Positions 1 to 8,600 of a stretch of 64,000 nt of DNA are shown one piece after another. The notes beneath the pieces are model-generated. The model was not told the origin of the DNA and made no database searches. It saw only the letters and a program-made list of their open reading frames with translations. The DNA is from Paenibacillus harenae DSM 16969 (GTDB taxonomy: Bacteria; Bacillota; Bacilli; Paenibacillales; Paenibacillaceae): NCBI RefSeq assembly GCF_000422465.1, contig NZ_KE383843.1, forward strand, positions 398,399-462,398, in the 5' to 3' direction. The translations under genes were made by a program, and so were the position numbers. Every line of letters begins with the position of its first letter. The stretch's first letter is position 1.

Positions 1-170
1 AAGGCGGCCTCACGATCGAATTTCAACGCGCGGTTTACTTCAAAAAAATGAAAATGAGAGCCGACCTGTACAGGTCTGTCTCCCGTATTAACGACGATAA
101 GCCGCACCGTGCGGCGACCGGCATTCAATTCAATCTCGCCCTCCGCCGTTCGGTATTCTCCCGGTATCAT
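1..170 (-). CDS. ureB: Urease beta subunit UreB (5' part only)
   Basis: This is the N-terminal part of the urease beta subunit; the rest lies beyond the left edge. Urease is the cytoplasmic nickel enzyme that splits urea to ammonia and carbamate, and UreB is a structural subunit beside UreA and the catalytic UreC. The visible 56 residues begin MIPGEY, typical of UreB, continue through a conserved IVVNTGDRPVQVGSHFHF stretch and reach the EVNRALKFDR motif. I chose the ATG at 168-170, which has AGGAGG about 12 bases upstream. The gene starts 45 bases after the ureA stop codon and so belongs to a ureAB(C) operon. It carries no sign of decay as far as it goes. Confidence 0.93.
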   Translation of the reverse strand, partial: MIPGEYRTAEGEIELNAGRRTVRLIVVNTGDRPVQVGSHFHFFEVNRALKFDREAA

Positions 171-215
171 ATCCGCCTTACGCCTCCTGTCCTCCTGCGC
201 CTGCTTGCGCTTTCA

Positions 216-521
216 TTAACCCGCTATCGGGTTATGGACGGTGACAAGCTTTGTCCCGTCCGGGAAAGTCGCCTCCACCTGCACCTCGTGAATCATCTCG
301 GGAATGCCGGGCATAACCTGCTCCCGCTTCAATATTTGCGTTCCGTATTCCATGAGCTGAGCAACGGTCTGCCCTTCGCGGGCGCCTTCCATAATCTCTG
401 AGGTGATGAGAGCGACGCTTTCCGGATAATTCAGCTTAACGCCGCGATTCATCCGCCTTCTCGCCAAATCCGCAGCGATCGTGATGAGCAGCTTTTCTTT
501 CTCGCGTTCGGTCAACTGCAT
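216..521 (-). CDS. ureA: Urease gamma subunit UreA
   Basis: This 101-residue protein matches the full length of urease gamma subunits. It packs against UreB and UreC in the cytoplasmic urease complex that makes ammonia from urea. Family hallmarks are the LTEREKEKLLI opening, GVKLNYPESVALI in the middle, and VQVEATFPDGTKLVTVHNPI at the end. It starts at an ATG preceded by a GAGGTGG ribosome site. It is the first gene of the operon, with ureB following. A SigA-type promoter and a GlnR/TnrA-type box lie just upstream, so nitrogen-limitation control is likely, as is known for urease operons in Bacillus. That regulation is inferred from sequence, not shown. Confidence 0.97.
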   Translation of the reverse strand: MQLTEREKEKLLITIAADLARRRMNRGVKLNYPESVALITSEIMEGAREGQTVAQLMEYGTQILKREQVMPGIPEMIHEVQVEATFPDGTKLVTVHNPIAG

Positions 522-554
522 GTTTCCACCTCTTTTTTCACCGTAATATCTACT

Positions 555-583
555 ATTATAGACAGCAAATTATCGTTAGTAAA
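555..583 (-). promoter_or_regulatory. SigA-type promoter of the urease operon
   Basis: On the minus strand TTTACT (578-583) and a perfect TATAAT (555-560) are separated by 17 bases. Transcription would start near position 548, about 27 bases before the ureA ATG. The weak -35 fits an activator-dependent promoter. Confidence 0.7.
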
Positions 584-591
584 TGATTTCA

Positions 592-608
592 TGTTATATT
601 TCATGACA
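592..608 (-). promoter_or_regulatory. GlnR/TnrA-type box upstream of ureA
   Basis: The 17-base dyad TGTCATGAAATATAACA matches the TnrA/GlnR consensus TGTNANAWWWTMTNACA at all but one position. Its centre is about 52 bases upstream of the predicted transcription start, the spacing known for TnrA-activated promoters in Bacillus. Activation of urease under nitrogen limitation is the inferred role. Confidence 0.65.
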
Positions 609-709
609 TTAAATACAAAAAACTAGAGCAAACTATCGTGTTCGCCCTAGGACTGACATAAATATGACACAAACTTTCGTCTATTATAGTGTTCCTGATA
701 TATGGAAAA

Positions 710-1678
710 TTATCCAGTCTGTATGCCCAGCTTACTCTGTATATTCGAGATCAATCCCTCCAGCCCGTTCGTATGGAAGCCGTAATGGAACAGCTTACCC
801 GTCTCAACAAACCGCTGTCCGGACGAATCGGCGCCCATGACGACCGATACGAGGCGGCGGCCGTCCTGCTTCGCCGTTCCCGTGAAGCAATAGCCCGCCT
901 GCTCCGTATACCCGGTCTTTAACCCGTCATTCCCCGGATAGGCATAGGACTTTCCGGCCAGCATCAAATTCGTCGTCTGCAGCTTCTTCGCGGAGCTGTC
1001 CAGCTTCACGCTTGCACGGCTGGATACCTCCAGCACCTCGGGATACTTCTTCAGCAGATAGGCGGCAAGAGTCGCCGTATCCTTCGCGGTCAATACCGTA
1101 TCAAGCCCGGAGGAGGCTTCCTCATACGGCAGCAGATCCCCGCGATTCAGCCCCGTTGAGTTGCCGAATACCGACGCTTCCGATAGACCAAGCTTAGCCG
1201 CTCGCTCGTTCATCAGCGCTACGAAGGCCCTCTCGCTGCCGCCGATATGTTCGGCTAACGCAACCGCCGCATCGTTTGCGGAATGCACGGCCATCGCCTC
1301 GAACAGCTCCCGTACCGAGTAGACTTCCCCTGCCGCGAAGCCGATCTGCGAGCCGGGTACGTCCGCCGCATAGCGGCTCGTGACGACCTGCTCGTTCCAG
1401 GGAAGCTCCCCTTTGCTTGCCAAGTCCAGAACAATAAGCTCCGTCATCAACTTCGACATGCTCGCCGGGGGCATCGCTTCATCGGCATTTTTCTCGTAGA
1501 GCACCTCTCCCGTCCCGATATCCAGCAGAATCGCGGCTTTGGATTCGAGCACAAGCTCGGATACCGCCGGCCGATCCTTTAAGGAGGCGAGGTAAGCGAG
1601 GCTTGCCAGTACCCCCGCGGCAATTAGCAGAAATTTTATCGTACGGCCGCTCTCTCTTTTATAAGTACGCGTCATCAT
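710..1678 (-). CDS. Serine D-alanyl-D-alanine carboxypeptidase (DacF/PBP5 family)
   Basis: A membrane-anchored or secreted low-molecular-weight penicillin-binding protein that would trim the terminal D-Ala from peptidoglycan stem peptides. The 322 residues carry an N-terminal hydrophobic helix (about 14-31) and the three S11 peptidase motifs in order: SMSK (Ser73, Lys76), SAN (133-135) and KTG (254-256). It is shorter than PBP5-like enzymes because the C-terminal beta-rich domain is missing. Two adjacent ATG codons lie at the start, behind AAAGGGG. It sits downstream of a VanRS-like two-component pair in the same orientation, with only a 90-base gap, so the pair may control it. It is a serine enzyme and not a VanY-type zinc peptidase. 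Confidence 0.93.
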   Translation of the reverse strand: MMTRTYKRESGRTIKFLLIAAGVLASLAYLASLKDRPAVSELVLESKAAILLDIGTGEVLYEKNADEAMPPASMSKLMTELIVLDLASKGELPWNEQVVTSRYAADVPGSQIGFAAGEVYSVRELFEAMAVHSANDAAVALAEHIGGSERAFVALMNERAAKLGLSEASVFGNSTGLNRGDLLPYEEASSGLDTVLTAKDTATLAAYLLKKYPEVLEVSSRASVKLDSSAKKLQTTNLMLAGKSYAYPGNDGLKTGYTEQAGYCFTGTAKQDGRRLVSVVMGADSSGQRFVETGKLFHYGFHTNGLEGLISNIQSKLGIQTG

Positions 1679-1767
1679 CTAAAAAAAATCCCCTTTCACT
1701 TTCGCTTCATACGATTAAGTATAGAAGCTGCAGCTTAAGGAGATCGTAACCAAACCATAAGAAAGTC

Positions 1768-2889
1768 TTAAGATGATTGAACGGCCGGAATCGTCACCCG
1801 AAACGCGGTCCGGTCCAAATCGCTGGTAACCGCAATCGTGCCGCCATGCTTCTCCACGATGCCTTTGGATATCGCAAGCCCGAGCCCCGAACCGCCCGAC
1901 CACTGCGTACGGGACTTATCCACGCGGTAGAACCGGTCGAATATGTGCGGCAGATCGATAGCCGGAATCGGTTCGCCGTAATTAATAACCCCCACAACCA
2001 CGTCGCTGCCTTCCAGTTGAACCGTCACTACAACGCGCTTGCCCTCCCTGCCGTACGCCATCGCATTCGCAATCAAGTTCTCGAATACCCGCACGAGCTT
2101 CGCCGGATCGCCCTTGACCGTCACCGCCGTTTCATCGGCAATCAGCTTGCTTTCCATGCCCGCCTCCTGTAGCGGCAGATGGAATTGAACGAGCAGCTGG
2201 CCCAGCATTTCAACAAGATTGAAGGTGGTTTCCTTCGTCGCGGCCGTGTCATGCCTCATCCTCGTATATTCGAACAAATCATTGATGAGCACGTTTAGCC
2301 GCTGCGATTTGTCATAAGCGATTTGAACGTAATGACGCAGCTCCACCTCGTCACGGTACCTGTCCTGTTCGATTAATCCGAGATAACCGAGCACAGACGT
2401 AAGCGGCGTTCGTAAATCATGCGACACATTTGTAATCAGTTCGTTTTTTGTTTGTTCGGCCTTCCGCTCCTCCTCCAGCGCGAAATGCAGCCTGCCCGCC
2501 AATCGGTTGATATGGCCGGCCATATCGCCGAATGGATTGCTTTTGTGAACTTTTATTTTATAATCAAAATCGAACCGCCCTTCCGCCATGCCGCTTACAA
2601 TCGTATTCATGCCCGCAAAGTAGCTGAAAAATCTCCACTGCATGATGCAAAAGTACACAAAGGACAAAAATAAGCCCAACCCGAATAAAAAAATATCCTC
2701 TCCCATACCCTTGACAATGCCGCGAATCAAGAAGCGGATGCCAAATATGCCGAATACTCGCAGTATCGAATCTGCGGACAAGAGGAGAACGGATACGGTG
2801 ACTGCGGCCAGCAGCAAACTCGCGGCCATATGGAACAGCGTCCGGCTGAGCAGGCGCAATGCGATATTATCCTTCAATTTTGTAGCCAA
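1768..2889 (-). CDS. VanS-like sensor histidine kinase
   Basis: A membrane sensor kinase of the envelope-stress/VanS type. The 373 residues contain two transmembrane helices (about 21-41 and 65-85), a HAMP-like linker, the H-box with the phospho-accepting His157 (SHDLRTPLTSV), the N-box ENLIANAM, and G-boxes ending in GSGLGLAIS. There is almost no extracellular loop, as in intramembrane-sensing kinases, so the signal is probably sensed within or at the membrane. The start is uncertain: TTG at 2889 lies right after a G-run, and a second TTG at 2877 has better spacing. The gene overlaps the regulator gene by 23 bases, so the two are translationally coupled. The signal is unknown. Confidence 0.93.
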   Translation of the reverse strand: MATKLKDNIALRLLSRTLFHMAASLLLAAVTVSVLLLSADSILRVFGIFGIRFLIRGIVKGMGEDIFLFGLGLFLSFVYFCIMQWRFFSYFAGMNTIVSGMAEGRFDFDYKIKVHKSNPFGDMAGHINRLAGRLHFALEEERKAEQTKNELITNVSHDLRTPLTSVLGYLGLIEQDRYRDEVELRHYVQIAYDKSQRLNVLINDLFEYTRMRHDTAATKETTFNLVEMLGQLLVQFHLPLQEAGMESKLIADETAVTVKGDPAKLVRVFENLIANAMAYGREGKRVVVTVQLEGSDVVVGVINYGEPIPAIDLPHIFDRFYRVDKSRTQWSGGSGLGLAISKGIVEKHGGTIAVTSDLDRTAFRVTIPAVQSS

Positions 2890-3571
2890 CCCCCCATACC
2901 GTAACGATCATTTTATCGCCGAGCTCCTTCTCCAGCTTATCGCGCAGCTTGCTGATATGAACCATTACCGTATTGTTCGAGTCAAAATATTTTTCCTTCC
3001 ACACCTGCTGGAAAATGTCCTCCGCGCTGAACACCCTTCCCGGATGTCCGGCCAGCAGGTGCAGAATGCCAAATTCCGTCGAGGTTAAATGGAGCGGCTT
3101 GCCGTCCGCCTCCGCCGTATGGCTGAGCTTATCGATCCGGAGCGGCCCAAGGCGCAGCTCCCTCTCCGACCGCGCGCCGCCGTTGTTATCGGGCTGAGCC
3201 GCATATTGGTAGGAACGCCGCAGCAGCGACCGTACGCGCGCGACCAGCTCCAGCGGATTAAACGGCTTGATCATATAGTCGTCGGCGCCGGTCATTAAAC
3301 CCATAATTTTATCCATATCCTCCGCTTTCGCGCTGAGCATCAGGATCGGCACGGACTGATCGCGCCTCAATCTGCGGCACACCTCCAGCCCGTCCAGCTT
3401 CGGCATCATGATGTCCAGAATAACCAGGTCATGAGGGTTTCTCTCATACGCTGACAGCGCTTGCTCGCCGTCATGCGCCTTCTCGGTTACAAAACCTTCA
3501 TTCTTCAAATATATTTCAATCAGATCGGCAATTTCCCGTTCGTCGTCTACGATTAATATTCGTCTGTCCAA
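2867..3571 (-). CDS. VanR-like OmpR-family response regulator
   Basis: A DNA-binding response regulator of 234 residues. The receiver domain (1-120) has the acidic pair at 9-10, the phosphorylation site Asp53 (ILDIMMP) and Lys102 (IKPF). A winged-helix OmpR/PhoB domain follows (about 135-232) and ends in the usual VWGVGYKIEG. The start is a TTG about 10 bases after GAGGAGG. It is the first gene of the pair with the kinase at 1768-2889. The gap to divergent ilvD holds an 11-base palindrome (3592-3602) in its leader and a GGGACGG/CCGTCCC hairpin near 3631-3650, which could be autoregulatory; that is a guess. Confidence 0.95.
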   Translation of the reverse strand: MDRRILIVDDEREIADLIEIYLKNEGFVTEKAHDGEQALSAYERNPHDLVILDIMMPKLDGLEVCRRLRRDQSVPILMLSAKAEDMDKIMGLMTGADDYMIKPFNPLELVARVRSLLRRSYQYAAQPDNNGGARSERELRLGPLRIDKLSHTAEADGKPLHLTSTEFGILHLLAGHPGRVFSAEDIFQQVWKEKYFDSNNTVMVHISKLRDKLEKELGDKMIVTVWGVGYKIEG

Positions 3572-3817
3572 GACGGCTTCGCCTCCTCGTTACACTCAGT
3601 GTGTCCGCTCAGCTTACTATACATGAGTCGGGGACGGAATGTCCCGTCCCTCAGCGGAATTTCACAATGTTTAAGTGTTTCTTAATATTTTTTTAAAGAT
3701 TGCCGGCAGATCCGGCCGGACCCACGCCTTCCCAGCCCCGGCATTGTAGCCAACGCTTGTCCGATGTGATAAAATTGAAGGTATTGAAATTTTACTAAGC
3801 TTATAGGGGGCACTTAC

Positions 3818-5503
3818 ATGGCGGCCAAAAGAATGCGTTCAGACATGATCAAAAAAGGTTTCGACCGCGCACCGCATCGCAGCTTGCTGCGTGCCGCAGG
3901 CGTGAAAGAGGAAGACTTCGGCAAGCCTTTTATCGCGGTTTGTAACTCGTATATTGATATTATTCCGGGCCACGTTCACCTTCAGGAGTTCGGCAAGCTG
4001 GTGAAGGAAGCGATTCGCGAGGCGGGCGGCGTGCCTTTCGAATTCAACACCATCGGCGTCGACGACGGAATTGCGATGGGCCATATCGGCATGCGTTACT
4101 CTCTTGCAAGCCGCGAGATCATTGCCGATTCGATTGAAACCGTAGTAAACGCGCACTGGTTCGACGGAATGGTCTGCATTCCGAACTGCGACAAAATTAC
4201 GCCGGGCATGATCATGGGCGCGCTCCGCGTCAATATCCCGACGATGCTCGTCAGCGGCGGACCGATGAAAGCGGGTAAAACATCCGACGGCCGTTCGATC
4301 TCGCTGTCCAGCGTATTCGAAGGCGTCGGCGCTCACCAAGCCGGCAAGATCAACGACGAGCAGCTGCAGGAGCTTGAGCAGTTCGGCTGCCCAACCTGCG
4401 GCTCCTGCTCCGGCATGTTCACGGCCAACTCGATGAACTGCCTGGCGGAAGGCCTTGGACTTGCATTGCCGGGCAACGGTACCATCCTTGCCGTAGCGCC
4501 TGAGCGCAAAGAATTCGTTAAGGAAGCTGCGCGCCAGCTGATGAAAATTATCGATCTCGGCATCAAACCGCGCGATATCGTAACGAAAGATGCGATCGAC
4601 AACGCGTTCGCGCTTGACATGGCGATGGGCGGTTCGACCAATACCGTTCTTCACACGCTGGCGATCGCTCATGAAGCCGGCATCGAATACCCGATTGAAC
4701 GCATTAACGAAGTGGCGGAACGCGTGCCGCATCTTGCGAAGATCGCTCCGGCTTCCGATTACCATATCGAGGATGTTCATAACGCAGGCGGCGTTAGCGC
4801 CGTTCTGAACGAGCTGTTCAAGAAGGATGGCGCGCTCCACGGCGACTGCTTGACCGTTACCGGCAAGACGCTTCGCGAGAACGTAGCCGGCTGCGAAATT
4901 GCGGATACGGACGTTATCCACACGCTTGACAATCCGCATACGGAGCGAGGCGGCTTGGCTGTCCTGTTCGGCAATCTGGCCCCTAACGGCGCGATTATCA
5001 AAACCGGCGCCGTCGACAAATCGGTTGGCGGCTACCACAAAGGACCTGCCATCTGCTTCGATTCCCAAGACGATGCGCTAGCAGGAATCGCAGGCGGCAA
5101 AATCAAGGAAGGCGATGTCGTGGTCATTCGTTACGAAGGACCTCGCGGCGGACCGGGCATGCCGGAAATGCTGGCGCCTACGTCGCAAATCGTCGGTATG
5201 GGTCTCGGAGCGAAGGTTGCCCTGATTACGGACGGCCGCTTCTCCGGCGCATCCCGCGGCATCAGCATCGGCCACGTCTCTCCCGAAGCGGCCGAAGGCG
5301 GACCGATTGCCTTCGTGCAGGACGGCGACATCATTGAGATCGATATGAATAACCGTACGATGGATCTGCTGATCAGCGACGAGGAGTTCGAGAAACGCCG
5401 CTCCGAATGGAAAGGCTTCGAGCTCAAAATCAAGCGCGGCTACCTGGCCCGCTACGCGCACCTTGTCACATCCGCCAGCACCGGCGGCGTCATGAAGATG
5501 TAG
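3818..5503 (+). CDS. ilvD: Dihydroxy-acid dehydratase
   Basis: Catalyses dehydration of 2,3-dihydroxy-isovalerate and 2,3-dihydroxy-3-methylvalerate, the third step of valine and isoleucine synthesis, in the cytoplasm with an iron-sulfur cluster. The length of 561 residues is normal. Cluster-binding cysteines are visible in CIPNCDK and in CPTCGSCSGMF, and GGSTNTVLH and DGRFSGASRG are signature motifs. It begins at an ATG 7 bases after ATAGGGGG. It is monocistronic here, apart from the other ilv-leu genes, with a possible promoter (TTGTAG, then GATAAAAT near 3768) and a strong terminator at its end. No T-box or other leader is apparent. Confidence 0.98.
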   Translation: MAAKRMRSDMIKKGFDRAPHRSLLRAAGVKEEDFGKPFIAVCNSYIDIIPGHVHLQEFGKLVKEAIREAGGVPFEFNTIGVDDGIAMGHIGMRYSLASREIIADSIETVVNAHWFDGMVCIPNCDKITPGMIMGALRVNIPTMLVSGGPMKAGKTSDGRSISLSSVFEGVGAHQAGKINDEQLQELEQFGCPTCGSCSGMFTANSMNCLAEGLGLALPGNGTILAVAPERKEFVKEAARQLMKIIDLGIKPRDIVTKDAIDNAFALDMAMGGSTNTVLHTLAIAHEAGIEYPIERINEVAERVPHLAKIAPASDYHIEDVHNAGGVSAVLNELFKKDGALHGDCLTVTGKTLRENVAGCEIADTDVIHTLDNPHTERGGLAVLFGNLAPNGAIIKTGAVDKSVGGYHKGPAICFDSQDDALAGIAGGKIKEGDVVVIRYEGPRGGPGMPEMLAPTSQIVGMGLGAKVALITDGRFSGASRGISIGHVSPEAAEGGPIAFVQDGDIIEIDMNNRTMDLLISDEEFEKRRSEWKGFELKIKRGYLARYAHLVTSASTGGVMKM

Positions 5504-5520
5504 TGAACCAAACGAAACAC

Positions 5521-5568
5521 AAAAAAATGGCGGTTCAGGATTAATCCTGCACCGCCATTTTTTTTTTG
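5521..5568. terminator. Bidirectional Rho-independent terminator
   Basis: A GC-rich stem (ATGGCGGT...ACCGCCAT, continued by CAGGA/TCCTG) is flanked by a T-run on the right and an A-run on the left. It ends ilvD and can also stop minus-strand readthrough from the pectinase gene. Confidence 0.9.
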
Positions 5569-5644
5569 ATCGTTGGCTGCTTGCTTGAGCAAATTATGGT
5601 TTTTTTATAACACCTTTGCATAATCAAGCCCGCCGTTCATATAT

Positions 5645-8600
5645 CTACTCTTGATTTGGGTTCCAACCTTTCAGCACGTTTTCGACCGTCCACGATTCCG
5701 CTTGCTCATCCGTCAACTGACGGCGCGTGTCCGTATCGGCGGCGCCGGGGCCGCTGCTGTTGTATTCATAAAACCGGGCATCCGCCGCAGAGAAGCCTGA
5801 CATGTCGGTCCAGCCGATCGGGTTGATGTGGGCGCCCATCTCGCAGTTCATATACACGACGCTTGCGATTGCATCCGGATTGCCGCCCGGATGCCACGGA
5901 CGGCCCAACCAGACAGTGCCGGCGGCTGCATTGCTCGTCAGCTTGCTGTTTAGGAACAGGTAACCGTAAGGCTCCGTAATCATTGTGCTTGCCGCCGTAA
6001 TGTAGCCGTTATTGGATAGAGAACCGCGATCAAGCGAATGGATCGCGCATTCTTCGAATACCGCCCGCGAGCCGCCGAAGATAAAATCGACATCGCCTTC
6101 AATATAACACCGGTAGAAGTACTGGGTTCCGCCGTTCGTAAGCAGCGTATCCTGATTCCCGATGAAGCGGACGTTCTCGAATCGCTGGCGATCGCCGCGG
6201 ACATTCAGTGCCACCGCTTGCTTACCGCTCACGTTTACGGAAGCTTCGTCGAATGAATTCTCGATCGTAAGATTCTTCGCTATAAAATCGCTTCCGTTCA
6301 CGAACATACTGGCACTGCCGCTGGTACCGTAAGTACCGCCGGTCGGACGCTCCCTTCCCGCATAGTTGTCATAAGTAACGACAGTATCTTCGGCGCTTTC
6401 TCCAATCATGGAGATGAAGGGTTTATTAACGGGTACCGTAACGACTTGTTTATAGATGCCTTTCTTAATAAAAATTTCGACCCGTTCCGTGTTATTTGCT
6501 TGTACAGCGTCTATAGCCGCTTGAATGTCCGAATAATCGCCCGTTCCGTCTTGCGCTACGGTCAATTGGCTTGGCAGCGCGCTTATTTGCCTTATCATAT
6601 CCTTAACCGCCTTCAGCTCTCCTGGAGCCAGACTTCTTCCTGCAGCATCCTTGGAATTTGCAGCCGCAACATTTGCATATGCGCGGTTTGAATAATAACC
6701 GGTAGACTTCATCATTTCAAGCAGTCTCTTGGCGTAGCTTCCGCCCCATGAGTATCCGTCTCTGCGTTCTTGCTCAATTTCTTGAATATTGTATTTGATC
6801 ATTCCGTCGCGTCCGGAGAATATCCCCTTATTCGTGCCGATTTCATAGAATCGGTACCAGGATACGGCGCTTGGGTCTTGGACGAAATAGATGCCGTTCG
6901 GATCCGCGCTCACATACCGGATGCCTTCCAGCTTCACTTCATCAAACCATTGCAATGCGCTCTCAATCGACCGCTTGATTTCTGCGGTTTGATTCGGATA
7001 GGACATCAAATAGCGAACGATACCAACCGATTCCGAGCCGGAAATGGAAGGATGCTCGTAAGCCCGGGCAAGCATTGGCTCGTAAGTGATCGGATCGTGC
7101 TGCGCGCACCAGGCCGTTAATTGACCGTCAACTTCGATCTGCGACTTTAAAATATACGCAACGCCTTTCTCTCTTGCCAGCTCCAGCAAGGCAATCGTCT
7201 CGGCATCGATTAAATCCGTGTCGAACGGATAACGCTTGCTGGCGATGTCATCGATTAAATCCAATACGTTAATCATCGCGTTATCGTTAAACGTCACATA
7301 ATCGGAATAGCCGCCGCGCTGCGGGTATACCTGCGGCCAGCCGCCTGTCTCGTACTGCATCGCCAGCAGGAAGCCGATGCCTTTGCGTACGCTCGCTTTG
7401 AACTTTTCATCTCCGGATGCGCGGTAAACTTGCGATATAAACCGCAGTTCGTTAATCGTCGCGTTATTATCGATGGTGCCGATCTCCGTTACGCCATCCA
7501 AACCAAGCTGCGACGATTTCTTTTCAACCCCGTTCCAGGCTCTGTCATAAGGCATCGCTTTCGTCCACCCGCCATGATCCATTTGCCACGATACGAGGTT
7601 TTCAGCCTTCACGACGGCGTCACTCAAGTCTCCGGTTAAACCGCCGGCTGCCGTCTCGTTCACAATTGTTGCGTCCTCGCCAAACACCTCCATTGTCTCA
7701 AAAAAGATGACTGTGTTGCCGAAACGGTTCGTGCCCGCCGCGGCTTTCTTCAGCGTCAGATTTTTAAATGCGGGGTTAAGCGATTTCCAGGTTCCGGTTG
7801 ACCTGCTGAGCACGATATCTTTGTAATCGACATCTACAAGCCGGCTGTTCAAGGTGACCGCAACGACGTTGCTGGCCACCGCGTGTACGCCGACGATGCG
7901 GATCTCTTCAGGACCCTCCGCATCGGAAGATACAGCCGCGACGATTTCCATCGCTTCCGTAATCGTGACAAAATTGTTCTTGTCGAAACCGCCTTTTGCG
8001 GACATGTACCCTTCCCGGACAACCGCTCCGATTCCGCTGTTGCCGTTCGCCGATTCCGGGATCAAATCGAGAGCTTTGGCAATCATATTCGCCGCATCCG
8101 CACGTAAAAGCGGCTCCTCCGGATGTATCAATCCGTCCCCTCCGGCGTCGATATAACCGGCTTCCTTTGCGGATTCCAGCACATACGCATCCCATTCATC
8201 CAGTGATTTTTCCCATACAGAAGCTGCTTGATCCAGATTTTTGAACGTATCCTGATGAACATAACCGAGCGCGTCGTTCAAAAGCGACATAAATGCTATG
8301 CGGGCAATCGGTTGATCCGCCGCTTGCCCGGAAGTCAGCATGCCCAACGTTTTCAGCTTTTTCATCAGCAAGCCGCCTATAATATCTGACACCTCGACCT
8401 CTTCCAGGACAACAGGGGCCGGTTCTTCCGTGTCCGATTGATTGTGAATTCGGAGATGGTCGATATTTCCTCCGCCGCTCGAGCTCACAGCTGTCGCACG
8501 AATCACGTTGCTGCCGGCGTTCAATGACGCTCTCGCGGACACGGTACTCCATACGGCAAAATCTCCTGTAGAAGGAAAGCTCAGCTGCGGCGCAACGACG

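Noticed and set aside
3839..5068. Open frame of 409 codons on the minus strand across ilvD
   Set aside because: It is antisense to a fully conserved ilvD, has no ribosome site and a composition rich in Arg, His and Val typical of a mirror frame.
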